From Chloroflexota bacterium (GTDB taxonomy: Bacteria > Chloroflexota > UBA6077 > SHYK01): 64,000 nucleotides of DNA. Shown in pieces: positions 42,331 to 50,782 of this stretch. The number at the start of each line of letters is the position of its first letter. Positions within the stretch are counted from its first letter, which is position 1. The stretch is from NCBI GenBank assembly GCA_009692845.1, contig SHYK01000001.1:306400-370399 (forward strand), written 5' to 3'. The position numbers and the translations under genes were made by a program. The notes beneath the pieces were generated by a model. It saw nothing but the letters and a program-made list of their open reading frames with translations. It was not told the origin of the DNA and ran no database searches.

Positions 42331-43202
42331 CGGCTCCCGCAATGCAATCAGCCGTCGACTCCCATGCAAAGCTGGACAGCCTTCGAAAAATCCTGGGGGA
42401 AGCTGGTTCGGCCCTGGTGGCCTATTCGGGCGGGGTCGACTCGACCTTTCTACTCAAGGTGGCAGTCGAGGTGCTGGGCGAAGGTGCTCTGGGTGTGACC
42501 GCGCGCTCAGCCAGCTACCCGGCCGGAGAGCTTGACGAGGCCTCATCGATGGCCCGGGTTATGGGCGCCCGCCATCTGGTGGTCGACACCCAGGAAACGG
42601 AAAGCGAAGAGTACCTGGCGAACCCGGCGAATCGTTGCTACTTTTGCAAAGTCGAGCTCTGGGATACCCTCGCGCCGATCGCCGAAGCGCAGGGCATTGC
42701 GATCCTGGCCGACGGTTTCAACGCGGATGACCGGGAGGATTTCCGGCCCGGAGCGAAAGCAGCCCGGGAGCGGGGGGTACGGAGCCCGTTGCTGGAGGTG
42801 GGACTGACGAAGCCAGAGATTCGCGCCCTGTCCCGCGAGATGAATCTGCCGACCTGGGATAAGCCGGCCATGGCTTGCCTTTCCTCCCGGGTCCCCTATG
42901 GGGAACGGATCACCTTTGAAAAGCTGGAGCGGATCGATCGTGCGGAGCAGCTCCTGCGCGAGCTCGGCTACCGCCAAGTGCGGGTCCGTCACCACGAAGA
43001 CGTGGCGCGGATCGAGCTTCCCCAGGAAGACATCCTCCGATTCGCAGCCGAAGGGCTGGCCCAACCAGTCAGCCGCCGGCTCAAGGAGCTGGGCTTTCGC
43101 TACGTTGCCCTGGATCTGGATGGATACCGCTCCGGTAGCCTCAACGAAGTGCTGAAGATCCGGTCGGTTCCGGCCCGGAAAGCGGATGCTGCTGGCGATT
43201 GA
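42327..43202 (+). CDS. larE: ATP-dependent sulfur transferase LarE
   Basis: 291 aa PP-loop protein (VAYSGGVDST at 32-40). LarE supplies sulfur for the nickel-pincer cofactor of lactate racemase and related enzymes. Cysteines 104 and 107 (NRCYFCK) and 184 (ACLSSR) give the three-cysteine pattern of LarE proteins reported to use a [4Fe-4S] cluster rather than sacrificing one cysteine. No larB, larC or LarA-type gene is nearby, so the real acceptor is open. ATG overlaps the mnmA stop; the end overlaps coaX by 17 bases. Confidence 0.88.
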   Translation: MTAPAMQSAVDSHAKLDSLRKILGEAGSALVAYSGGVDSTFLLKVAVEVLGEGALGVTARSASYPAGELDEASSMARVMGARHLVVDTQETESEEYLANPANRCYFCKVELWDTLAPIAEAQGIAILADGFNADDREDFRPGAKAARERGVRSPLLEVGLTKPEIRALSREMNLPTWDKPAMACLSSRVPYGERITFEKLERIDRAEQLLRELGYRQVRVRHHEDVARIELPQEDILRFAAEGLAQPVSRRLKELGFRYVALDLDGYRSGSLNEVLKIRSVPARKADAAGD

Positions 43203-43989
43203 CGTCGGCAATACCGCCATCAAGCTCGGGGTCTTTGATGGGCCCGAGCTGCGCGCCTCATGGCGATGGGCGACCGACCCCTCGAAGCTGACCGACGAAT
43301 ATGCCGTGCAGCTCGGCTGGCATCTGGACCACGCGGAGCTTTCGCCCGAGGTGATTAGCCGAGCAATTTTTTGCTCGGTCGTCCCTCAGCTCACCGTGAC
43401 CTTCCGCCAGCTATGCCAGGAATACTTGGGATCTGAGCCCTTGCGCGTCTCAGCGGATCTCGAGCTGGGCGTCCGGCTCCGGGTTGACAATCCGCAGGAG
43501 GTGGGTGCTGATCGGATCGCCAATGCGGCGGCGGCTCAGGGCTTGTATCAGCTGCCGGCGATCATCGTGGACTTCGGAACCGCCACCAACTTTGACGTGG
43601 TCTCGCGGGATGGCGATTTTCTGGGGGGCTGCTTCGCGCCAGGAATTGAGTCCGCGGTCGACGGCCTGCTGGCCAGGGCGGCGCTGCTGCGACGCTTCGA
43701 TTTGGTTGCGCCTGCCAAGACAATCGGGACGAACACGGTGATGTGCTTGCAGGCCGGAACGATCTTTGGCTACACGGCGCTGGTCGAAGGCTTGGTCCGT
43801 CGGATTGAGGACGAGCTGGGGGAGCGGGCGCTAGTCATTGGGACGGGCGGTTTGGTGGAGACCATCGCCTCCCAAACGAAGGCTATCCAGGTGGTAGATC
43901 AGAATCTGACGTTGCAGGGATTGAGACTGCTGAGCGAGCTCAACCCCGGCGTGGTCGGCCGAGCCCAGGCGAGCGATGCCAGGGCGTAA
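43186..43989 (+). CDS. coaX: type III pantothenate kinase
   Basis: 267 aa ASKHA-fold kinase for the first step of CoA synthesis. The phosphate loop LLAIDVGNTAIKLGVF begins at residue 2, with DFGTATNFDVV and GGCFAPGIESAVDGLLARAA farther on, all CoaX signatures. It overlaps both neighbours (larE by 17 bases, coaBC by 14), so the operon is tightly coupled, and the next gene performs later CoA steps. Confidence 0.94.
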   Translation: MLLAIDVGNTAIKLGVFDGPELRASWRWATDPSKLTDEYAVQLGWHLDHAELSPEVISRAIFCSVVPQLTVTFRQLCQEYLGSEPLRVSADLELGVRLRVDNPQEVGADRIANAAAAQGLYQLPAIIVDFGTATNFDVVSRDGDFLGGCFAPGIESAVDGLLARAALLRRFDLVAPAKTIGTNTVMCLQAGTIFGYTALVEGLVRRIEDELGERALVIGTGGLVETIASQTKAIQVVDQNLTLQGLRLLSELNPGVVGRAQASDARA

Positions 43990-45193
43990 CCCGGTCGAAG
44001 GCCGTCACATTGCGCTCGGCGTAACTGGGAGCATCGCAGCCTATAAAGCAGCGGCGATTGCGAGCGCGCTCGCCCAGGAAGGTGGCTTGGTGGACGTCCT
44101 GATGACCCCCCAGGCAACGCAGTTCGTGGCTCCGCTCACTTTCGAGGCTCTGACCCACCGACCAGTGGTCACCGATATGTTCCGTTTGTCCAATTCCGAG
44201 ATCAGTCATGTGGTGGTAAGCCATTCAGCTGATGTGCTGGTGGTCGCACCGGCGACGGCGCACACGATTGCGAAGCTCGCGCTCGGCCTGGCCGATGATC
44301 CAGTGAGCGCCACCGCGCTCAGCACGCGAGCGCCAGGGTTACTGGCTCCGGCCATGGAGACCGGCATGTGGCAAAACCCGGCCACCCAGGCCCACATCCA
44401 GACCTTGCGGGACCGAGGCTGGTTGGTTGCGGATCCGGTGTCAGGGCATCTGGCCTCAGGAGCAACCGGAGAGGGGCGGATGGCGGAGCCTGAGCAGGTG
44501 GTGGACATCGTTCACCAGATGCTGGGTCGTTCCGGCGACCTCGCGGGGCGGCATATTGTGGTCACCGCTGGCGGAACGCGGGAGCCGATCGATCCGGTCC
44601 GCTACCTATCCAATCGCTCATCCGGGAAGATGGGACACGCGATTGCCGAGGCAGCTCGGGACCGGGGAGCAGCGGTCACCCTGATTGCGACGGTCGCCCT
44701 GCCTCCGCTGGCCGGCATGGAGGTTGTCGCCGTCGAGCGGGCGGAGGAGATGCGGGATGCGGTCTTGCACCTGCTCAACCGGGCCGATGTGCTGGTCCTG
44801 GCGGCGGCGGTCGCGGATTTCCGGCCCGCCCAGCTAGCCGATCAAAAGCTGAAGCGACGCGACGGCGTTCCCGAGCTGGTGCTTTCGACGAACGTGAACG
44901 TTCTGGAAGAAGCGAAGGCTCAGCGGGGAGCCGCTCGGAAGCCGTTTATCGTCGGCTTCGCCGCCGAAACCGAAAACCTGCTCGGGAACGCCCGGGAAAA
45001 ATTCGCGAAATGGGGTATCGATCTGGTCGTGGCGAACGACGTTGCCCTGGAAGGAAGCGGGTTCGGGAGCGATCTCAACAAGGTGACTATGCTGCGGATC
45101 GGCGGAGATATGGTCGACCTGCCGCTGTTGCCCAAGATCGAAGTTGCTCACCGCTTGCTCGATGAGGTGATTGCGCTCGGGAGCAAGGTTTGA
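43976..45193 (+). CDS. coaBC: bifunctional phosphopantothenoylcysteine synthetase/decarboxylase
   Basis: 405 aa. The N-terminal flavin-dependent decarboxylase (CoaC, about 1-185) has GVTGSIAAYKA, the histidine in ALTHRPV and the APAMETGMW motif. The C-terminal synthetase (CoaB) has VTAGGTREPIDPVRYLSN, RSSGKMG and the ADF-like VLAAAVADFRP. Together they turn 4'-phosphopantothenate and cysteine into 4'-phosphopantetheine. It overlaps folE by 23 bases. Confidence 0.95.
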   Translation: MPGRNPVEGRHIALGVTGSIAAYKAAAIASALAQEGGLVDVLMTPQATQFVAPLTFEALTHRPVVTDMFRLSNSEISHVVVSHSADVLVVAPATAHTIAKLALGLADDPVSATALSTRAPGLLAPAMETGMWQNPATQAHIQTLRDRGWLVADPVSGHLASGATGEGRMAEPEQVVDIVHQMLGRSGDLAGRHIVVTAGGTREPIDPVRYLSNRSSGKMGHAIAEAARDRGAAVTLIATVALPPLAGMEVVAVERAEEMRDAVLHLLNRADVLVLAAAVADFRPAQLADQKLKRRDGVPELVLSTNVNVLEEAKAQRGAARKPFIVGFAAETENLLGNAREKFAKWGIDLVVANDVALEGSGFGSDLNKVTMLRIGGDMVDLPLLPKIEVAHRLLDEVIALGSKV

Positions 45194-45785
45194 CGAAGGG
45201 GAAGGAACGACGGTTGTAGACAAGCAGGCAGTAACGAGCGCGGTCACCCAGCTAATCCTGGCGATCGGGGAGGACCCGCTTCGGGAAGGACTCCAAGGTA
45301 CCCCTCGGCGCATTGCGGAAATGTACGAAGAGATTTTCCAGGGGGTAGACGAGGATCCGCGGGCAGTGCTCCAGGTGGGGTTCGAAGAAGATCACCAGGA
45401 GATGGTCATCGTCAGGGATATTTCCTTCTATTCGCTATGCGAGCATCATTTCATGCCGTTCTTTGGCAGTTTTCACGTGGGGTATATCCCGAAAGGACGG
45501 GTGGTGGGGATCAGCAAGCTGGCCCGTTGTGTCGAGATTCTGGCTCGCCGCCCTCAACTTCAGGAGCGGCTGACCAGTCAGATCGCCGACATCATCATGG
45601 AGGAGCTCGATCCGTTTGGGGTCGCGGTCGTGGGCCACGCCCAGCATTTGTGCATGACCATGCGCGGAATCCGAAAACCCGGATCGCAGGTGATCACCTC
45701 GGCAAATCGCGGGGTGTTCCGCGACAACAGCGTGACCCGGGCGGAATTCATGGCCCTGCTCGGAGACGAGCACCGAGTGGTCTGA
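45171..45785 (+). CDS. folE: GTP cyclohydrolase I
   Basis: 204 aa from TTG 45171. Converts GTP to 7,8-dihydroneopterin triphosphate for folate. Zinc ligands are in CEHHFMPF and AQHLCM; GIRKPGSQVITSANRG is the family signature. The conserved protein begins at VVDKQAV about 16 residues after the TTG, and no ATG, GTG or TTG exists nearer, although GGGGAAGGAA sits just before that point. So either a non-standard start is used or the TTG adds an extension. folK follows after a 475-base gap. Confidence 0.92.
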   Translation: MRSGARFDEGEGTTVVDKQAVTSAVTQLILAIGEDPLREGLQGTPRRIAEMYEEIFQGVDEDPRAVLQVGFEEDHQEMVIVRDISFYSLCEHHFMPFFGSFHVGYIPKGRVVGISKLARCVEILARRPQLQERLTSQIADIIMEELDPFGVAVVGHAQHLCMTMRGIRKPGSQVITSANRGVFRDNSVTRAEFMALLGDEHRVV

Positions 45786-45811
45786 GCGGTCGCGCCGGAG
45801 AATTATCCGTC

Positions 45812-45831
45812 GCGCTGAGGCTCTCGAAGGG
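45812..45831. repeat. REP-like element, copy 4 (inverted, short)
   Basis: GCTGAGGCTCTCGAAGGG is the reverse complement of the CCTTCGAGAGCCTCAG core found at 30377. It lies 25 bases after folE. Confidence 0.55.
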
Positions 45832-45848
45832 CATCGCTGTAAGGTCGG

Positions 45849-46110
45849 TCATTCCCCAATCTGGTGTTCCCAGAGATCGCGCACATCAAGCTCGTCGAGC
45901 CAACTCTCGATGTACCGCCGGTCAAGTAGCTCAGGCGGTACATCAATGATCCCCCGAATGTCGGCCAGTTGTTGGTCGCCGTCGCCCAATTGCCCGTAGG
46001 AGTTGTAGCCCCACCCAGACGGTCCCGTCGATCGTGACCGCTAAGCTGTGGGAATCGTGCGGTTCCTCAAGGATGACAGAATTAGACTGGTCGGTCGTGT
46101 CCCGAAGTAA
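45849..46110 (-). pseudogene. remnant of an RCC1-repeat protein
   Basis: On the minus strand DSHSLAVTIDGTVW, the hallmark of an RCC1 propeller blade, is read in one frame. About two bases are then missing and the next frame continues with GYNSYGQLGDGDQQ to a tail ending in LWEHQIGE and a TGA at 45851-45849. Upstream, DTTDQSNSVILEEP also fits a blade, but a TGA at 46113 stops the frame and there is no start. So it is the 3' end of a lost gene. It accounts for most of the 475-base folE-folK gap. Confidence 0.7.
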
Positions 46111-46260
46111 TCAGGCGCTAAGATCTTTAATCCTTGCCTAGTGCCTGGTCGGGATGGTGGGGCCGCGGCGTCGGCTGCACCTTCGACCAGGGTATCAACC
46201 GCCTCTGTTGAGACGCTGCAGGCATGAGGGTACAAGGTGCGAGCCGCGCTGGAATCGTAA

Positions 46261-46782
46261 ATGCCGGAAGCGTATTTAGGGCTGGGATCGAACCTGGGAG
46301 ATCGAGCTGCCAACTTGTGGGAGGCGGTCAGGCTGCTGCTTGATGCGCTCGGCAGCGACCGGTTCGCGATGTCTCCGCTTTACGAGACCGAGCTGGTTGG
46401 GCCGGTCGAGCAGCCCTCGTTCTTGAACGCGGTCTTGCGGATCGAGGTAGAGCGCTCTCCCCAAGATCTGTTGGCGGCCCTGAAAGCTGTCGAGCAGCAG
46501 CTCGGCCGGATTCCCTCGGAGCGGTGGGGGCCTCGGTGCATCGATCTTGACCTGCTGCTCTATGGGGAACTGACTATCGCCACGCACGATCTGATCGTGC
46601 CCCACCCGGAGCTCTGGAACCGGCGGTTTGTGCTCACGCCGCTGCTCGACGTGCTCGAAGAGGGGCCGCTCTACAGCCGGGCGCGAGACCGGTTAGCGCA
46701 ATTGGGAGAGCGACCGTGGGTGCGCCTCTATGTCCCGGGTGGCAAGGTCCAGGAGCCGCTGGGGAAATCTGATGCGATATAA
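46261..46782 (+). CDS. folK: 2-amino-4-hydroxy-6-hydroxymethyldihydropteridine pyrophosphokinase
   Basis: 173 aa HPPK, transferring pyrophosphate to the pterin in folate synthesis. GLGSNLGDRAANL and the signature RWGPRCIDLDLLLYG are complete. ATG 46261 has no Shine-Dalgarno (GAATCGTAA precedes it), so leaderless initiation is possible. folB and folP are not in the window. A perfect TATAAT overlaps its stop codon. Confidence 0.94.
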   Translation: MPEAYLGLGSNLGDRAANLWEAVRLLLDALGSDRFAMSPLYETELVGPVEQPSFLNAVLRIEVERSPQDLLAALKAVEQQLGRIPSERWGPRCIDLDLLLYGELTIATHDLIVPHPELWNRRFVLTPLLDVLEEGPLYSRARDRLAQLGERPWVRLYVPGGKVQEPLGKSDAI

Positions 46783-46783
46783 T
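46778..46783 (+). promoter_or_regulatory. -10 box for the small-protein/etf operon
   Basis: Consensus TATAAT at the end of folK; the -35 region is poor. Transcription would start near 46790, 28 bases before the CTG start of the small membrane protein. Confidence 0.5.
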
Positions 46784-46817
46784 CAAAACCGTCACGAAGC
46801 GTAGACGGAGGTTAATT

Positions 46818-47132
46818 CTGCCCAAAGCACCGCGTGGTGGCCGTCCCGCCCCTCGTCCGAGGAAGCGCTCGCGAGTCCCCCTGGCATCCGCGACCGGGAA
46901 CGGAGCGACCGAGCCGCAAACCATCGGAGCGCGGCCCCCGGGCATGGGTCCCAACGTCCCGCTGCGGCCGTCGCCCCCTCTGGTCCGCCGAGGCACGGTA
47001 CCGGTCGCACGACGTCACCTGCGCGAGAGCGCGGTGGACTATGCCTACGTTGTGCAGGATCTCCGCCGCATCGGGACAATCGCTGGCAGCCTGGCCGCGC
47101 TTCTCGTGGTGCTTTCCTTTGTTCTCCGCTAA
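46818..47132 (+). CDS. small C-tail-anchored membrane protein with a CTG start
   Basis: 104 aa. GGAGG at 46807-46811 is six bases before CTG 46818; no ATG, GTG or TTG is present until ATG 46944, inside the protein. The N-terminal 70 residues are rich in Pro, Arg and Gly (PKAPRGGRPAPRPRKRSR), then ESAVDYAYVVQDLRRIG leads to one C-terminal helix ending in VLSFVLR. Likely a tail-anchored cytoplasmic protein; not recognised. It precedes etfB by 48 bases in the same direction. Confidence 0.65.
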   Translation: MPKAPRGGRPAPRPRKRSRVPLASATGNGATEPQTIGARPPGMGPNVPLRPSPPLVRRGTVPVARRHLRESAVDYAYVVQDLRRIGTIAGSLAALLVVLSFVLR

Positions 47133-47180
47133 AAGCACAAGACAAGGACGCGCCCGTGCTCTTTGTGGTGGTGTAGCGTC

Positions 47181-48029
47181 ATGCATGCTGTAGTTTCAAT
47201 CAAACAGGTTCCGGACACCGCTGAAGTGCGCATCGACCCGCGCACCAACACGATGATTCGCACCGGTGTGCCCTCCATCGTGAATCCGGACGATCGCCAT
47301 GCGATCGAGGAGGCGGTCCGGCTCAAAGAGAAATTTGGGGGACGGGTCACCGTGGTGACCATGGGTCCGCCGCAAGCCCGAGAGGCCTTGCGGGAAGCGA
47401 TCTCCTACGGGGCAGACGACGCGATCCTCTGCTCTGATCGACGGTTCGCGGGAGCAGACACCCTGGCGACCTCCTACGCTTTGTGGAAGGCGGTTCTCAA
47501 GATCGCTGAAATCGAACCGATTGACCTCGTGCTGTGCGGTCGTCAGGCCTTGGATGGGGACACCGGGCAGGTGCCGCCGGGTCTGGCCACGCGATTGGGG
47601 TGGCCCCAACTCACCAGCGTTCTGAAACTCGACGAAGTCGATTTCGCCGGGCGGTCGATCCAGGTGCACCGGGCAGTTGAAGGCGGGGTTGAGATCGTGA
47701 AGTCGAAGCTCCCCTGCGTCATCACCTGCACTCGGGAGATCAACGTTCTTCGATACGCCACTTTCCCGAACATGGTTCGCGCGGCGCGCTACCAGCCATC
47801 CTTGTGGGACAAGACCGATCTAGGGATCGATGATGAGTCACAGATCGGTCTGCGCGGATCGCCCACGATCGTGAGCAAGGTCTGGGCCCCGTTGCGTCGC
47901 CAGCGCGGCACGACCCAAGTCATCGATGGATCCGATCCGCAGGAGGCCGCCCGCAGTCTCGCCCGGATTCTCATGGGAGAGCCTGCTGAGGAGGCGCCCG
48001 TCGTGGCGGAAAGGGGGACCGATGGTTGA
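47181..48029 (+). CDS. etfB: electron transfer flavoprotein subunit beta
   Basis: 282 aa. VSIKQVPDTAEVRIDP opens the AANH-like fold, DALLCS-type SDRRFAGADTLATS and GRQALDGDTGQVPP bind nucleotide. With EtfA it carries electrons from dehydrogenases to the FixC-type quinone reductase encoded downstream. ATG 47181 is chosen over the upstream TTG because the family starts at this point. The stop overlaps etfA by eight bases. Confidence 0.92.
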   Translation: MHAVVSIKQVPDTAEVRIDPRTNTMIRTGVPSIVNPDDRHAIEEAVRLKEKFGGRVTVVTMGPPQAREALREAISYGADDAILCSDRRFAGADTLATSYALWKAVLKIAEIEPIDLVLCGRQALDGDTGQVPPGLATRLGWPQLTSVLKLDEVDFAGRSIQVHRAVEGGVEIVKSKLPCVITCTREINVLRYATFPNMVRAARYQPSLWDKTDLGIDDESQIGLRGSPTIVSKVWAPLRRQRGTTQVIDGSDPQEAARSLARILMGEPAEEAPVVAERGTDG

Positions 48030-49122
48030 ACAACAAGCGGCGGAGCGCGACGCGGATCAGGTCCCCGAGTTTGCCGATCACCGAGGGATCTGGGTCTACG
48101 TTCAGCAGCGAGGAGGCGTGGCGGCCCCCGTTTCCTGGCAGCTTCTCGGGGTTGCTCGCCAGATGGCCCAGGAGATCGGGGTTCCGGTGGCTTCCATCGT
48201 GCTCGGCCACGATGTTGCGCACCTGGCCAAGCAGGCGGTGGAATACGGGGCAGACCAGGTCTATGTAATCGATGACCCGGTTCTGGAAAGCTATCGGACT
48301 CAGGCCTACGCGCATGGGATTGCCGGGTTGATCCAGCGTCATAAGCCCGAGATCGTCCTCTACGGATCAACCGTCCAGGGCCGAGATGTGGCTGGCGCGG
48401 TCGCGACGCTGGTTCGGACGGGGCTGGCCGCTGATGCGACGGAGCTGTCGATCGAGCAGGAAGGGCACCTGCTCCATGCGAGCCGGCCGGACTTCGGTGG
48501 CAAGCTCATGTCTACCATCCTTTGCAAACGCCACCGACCCCAAATGGCCACCTGTCGCCAGGGGGTTTTCCCGGTCCCGCCCCGCGACCCGAAGCGCAAG
48601 GGCGAGGTCATCCCGGAGGCGTTGGGCCTTCGCGAAGACGAAGTCCTGACGCAGGTGGTGGAGTTCGTCCCGGAGACTCGGCACGTGGACTTGTCCAACG
48701 CCGAGATTATTATTTCGGGCGGGCGGGGGCTGGGCGGGCCCAAGGCCTTTGATATGCTCTTTGACCTAGCGGAAAGTCTAGATGCGGTCGTCGGTGCCTC
48801 CCGAGCGGCGGTAATGGCCGGATGGATCCCCTATCAGCATCAAGTGGGACAGACCGGCCAGACCGTGCGACCCAAGATCTACGTCGCCTGCGGAATCTCG
48901 GGCGCGATTCAGCACCTGGTCGGCATGCAGGATTCCGACGTCATCATTGCGATCAACACGGATCCGGAAGCACCCATGCTCAAACTGGCGGACTACGCGA
49001 TCGTAGGTGACATGTTCCAAATCATTCCTGCCCTGACCCAGGAGCTGCGCGCGATGCGCCAGAACGGCCATTCCGAAAATGCAGCCGGGCCGGCATTGGA
49101 GAATGATCCTGTCAGCGCCTGA
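48022..49122 (+). CDS. etfA: electron transfer flavoprotein subunit alpha
   Basis: 366 aa. The C-terminal FAD domain has the signature GGRGLGG, VGASRAAVMAGWIPYQHQVG with GQTG, and ISGAIQHLVGMQDSDVIIAI. A longer frame reaches 47926 but lies in etfB. The final residues overlap fixC by 20 bases, so etfB, etfA and fixC are translated as a unit. Confidence 0.93.
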   Translation: MVEQQAAERDADQVPEFADHRGIWVYVQQRGGVAAPVSWQLLGVARQMAQEIGVPVASIVLGHDVAHLAKQAVEYGADQVYVIDDPVLESYRTQAYAHGIAGLIQRHKPEIVLYGSTVQGRDVAGAVATLVRTGLAADATELSIEQEGHLLHASRPDFGGKLMSTILCKRHRPQMATCRQGVFPVPPRDPKRKGEVIPEALGLREDEVLTQVVEFVPETRHVDLSNAEIIISGGRGLGGPKAFDMLFDLAESLDAVVGASRAAVMAGWIPYQHQVGQTGQTVRPKIYVACGISGAIQHLVGMQDSDVIIAINTDPEAPMLKLADYAIVGDMFQIIPALTQELRAMRQNGHSENAAGPALENDPVSA

Positions 49123-50410
49123 TCGGTATGACGTTGTAGTCGTGGGCGCCGGGTTGGCTGGAACGGCCGCGAGCTATCTGCTCGCTAAGGCCGGAATGAA
49201 CGTGCTTTGCGTTGAACGCGGCGAAGAGCCCGGAACCAAGAACGTGATGGGCGGGATCCTGTATCGGCAGCCCACCGAGAAGATCATTCCCGGGTGGTGG
49301 AAGGATGCCCCTACCGAACGGCCTATCGTTGACGAGCGCCTGTGGCTGCTGACCCAGGACTCGATGGTCCAGGCTGGCTTTCGCTCCGCGCGCTACGGCG
49401 AGGAGCCTTACAACGCCTTCTCGGTGCTTCGGGTCAAGTTTGACAAGTGGTTCGCCGACCAGGCAATCGCGGCTGGTGCGACCCTGGTTACCAACACCGT
49501 AGTTGAAGACGTGATCCGGGAGAACGGACGCGTAGTTGGGGTCAAGACCGGCCGTGATCAGGGCGACATCTACGCGAACATCGTGATCGCGGCGGATGGG
49601 GTGAACTCCCTGCTTTCAAAGCGGGCGGGGCTCCACGGGGAGCTGGCGCCGAACCAGGTGGCGTTGGTGACCAAAGAGGTCATCAACATGAGCCGGGAGA
49701 AGATTGAAGATCGGTTTCTCCTCAACCCCAATGAAGGAGCGACCATCGAGATCTTTGGCGACTCGACCATGGCCATGCTGGGGTACGGGTTCATCTACAC
49801 CAACCGCGATTCCCTGTCGGTTGGGGTAGGGGCCCTGCTATCGGACTTCATTCGGAAGAAGATAAACCCCAACGTGCTGATGGAGCACTTCAAGAATCAC
49901 CCGATGGTCAAAAAGCTGCTGGAAGGTGGCGAAGCCAAGGAATACATGGCCCACATGATTCCGGAGGGCGGCGCTGCAGCAATGCCGCCGGTCTACTCGG
50001 ATGGGATCCTGGTGGTCGGAGATGCAGCGGGACTGAGTAACCCGATTTACCGGGAGGGCTCGAATCTGGCGTTGATCTCAGCCAAGCTGGCGGTACAGGT
50101 CTGCGTCGAGGCCCACCAGCGGGGTGACTTCTCCGCCCATGCTTTGAGTCGCTACAAGACCTTGCTCGACGAGAGTTTCATCATGGACGACCTCCGGGCC
50201 TATAGCAAGACCTCCCAGTTCTTCCAGAAGAAACCAGAGTTCCTTGAGAAATATCCGGGCCTGCTGGTCGATGCGCTCCACGAGCTACTCACCGTCGACA
50301 GCGTCCCGAAACGGGCCAAACAGCGAAAAATTCTGCGTCAGGTTTTGGCGAATCGCCGGCCCTGGGATCTCGCCAAGGACGCCATCGGCGCTTTACGCTC
50401 GCTCACCTAA
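49103..50410 (+). CDS. fixC: FixC-type electron transfer flavoprotein-quinone oxidoreductase
   Basis: 435 aa FAD protein of the geranylgeranyl-reductase-like family. Dinucleotide fold VVVGAGLAGTAASYLLA, then EEPGTKNVMGGILY and GDAAGLSNPIYREGSN, characteristic of FixC. It accepts electrons from EtfAB and, with FixX, passes them to quinone; in FixABCX systems the complex can bifurcate electrons to ferredoxin or flavodoxin. ATG 49103 is preferred to the longer frame from 49079. fixX follows after 38 bases. Confidence 0.9.
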   Translation: MILSAPDRYDVVVVGAGLAGTAASYLLAKAGMNVLCVERGEEPGTKNVMGGILYRQPTEKIIPGWWKDAPTERPIVDERLWLLTQDSMVQAGFRSARYGEEPYNAFSVLRVKFDKWFADQAIAAGATLVTNTVVEDVIRENGRVVGVKTGRDQGDIYANIVIAADGVNSLLSKRAGLHGELAPNQVALVTKEVINMSREKIEDRFLLNPNEGATIEIFGDSTMAMLGYGFIYTNRDSLSVGVGALLSDFIRKKINPNVLMEHFKNHPMVKKLLEGGEAKEYMAHMIPEGGAAAMPPVYSDGILVVGDAAGLSNPIYREGSNLALISAKLAVQVCVEAHQRGDFSAHALSRYKTLLDESFIMDDLRAYSKTSQFFQKKPEFLEKYPGLLVDALHELLTVDSVPKRAKQRKILRQVLANRRPWDLAKDAIGALRSLT

Positions 50411-50448
50411 TCGTTACCTTTGTCTTGGGCATAGCTGAAGGGATCAAA

Positions 50449-50757
50449 ATGCAAGTCACCCAGCCAGCGCCCGGAAGCCGGGTCGAAGAGAAGCTCTACA
50501 ACGTGCGGTTCAAGACCGATGAGGATCAATCGCACCTCATCGTGATGGACGCTCAGATGTGTGCCCGCTGCACCGACAAACCGTGCACGACGTTCTGCCC
50601 GGTGAATGTGTATAAGTGGGAAACGGGTGACCGCAAGATCACCGTGAGCTACGAAAAATGCGTGGAGTGCGGTGCCTGCCGGATCGGCTGCCCGTACTTC
50701 AATATCGAGTGGCGCTATCCCAAGGGCGGCTTCGGGGTCCAGTACAAGTTCGGCTAG
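50449..50757 (+). CDS. fixX: FixX-like ferredoxin
   Basis: 102 aa. Two cysteine groups: CARCTDKPCTTFC and CVECGACRIGCP, the second able to bind a [4Fe-4S] cluster. It is the iron-sulfur partner of FixC. ATG 50449 has GAAGGGA six bases upstream; the TTG at 50425 is less likely. Last gene of the etf operon, followed by a strong hairpin. No nitrogenase genes are present, so the role is presumably fatty-acid or amino-acid oxidation. Confidence 0.9.
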   Translation: MQVTQPAPGSRVEEKLYNVRFKTDEDQSHLIVMDAQMCARCTDKPCTTFCPVNVYKWETGDRKITVSYEKCVECGACRIGCPYFNIEWRYPKGGFGVQYKFG

Positions 50758-50782
50758 GCCGGAAGGTTTTCGATCGGGAATT

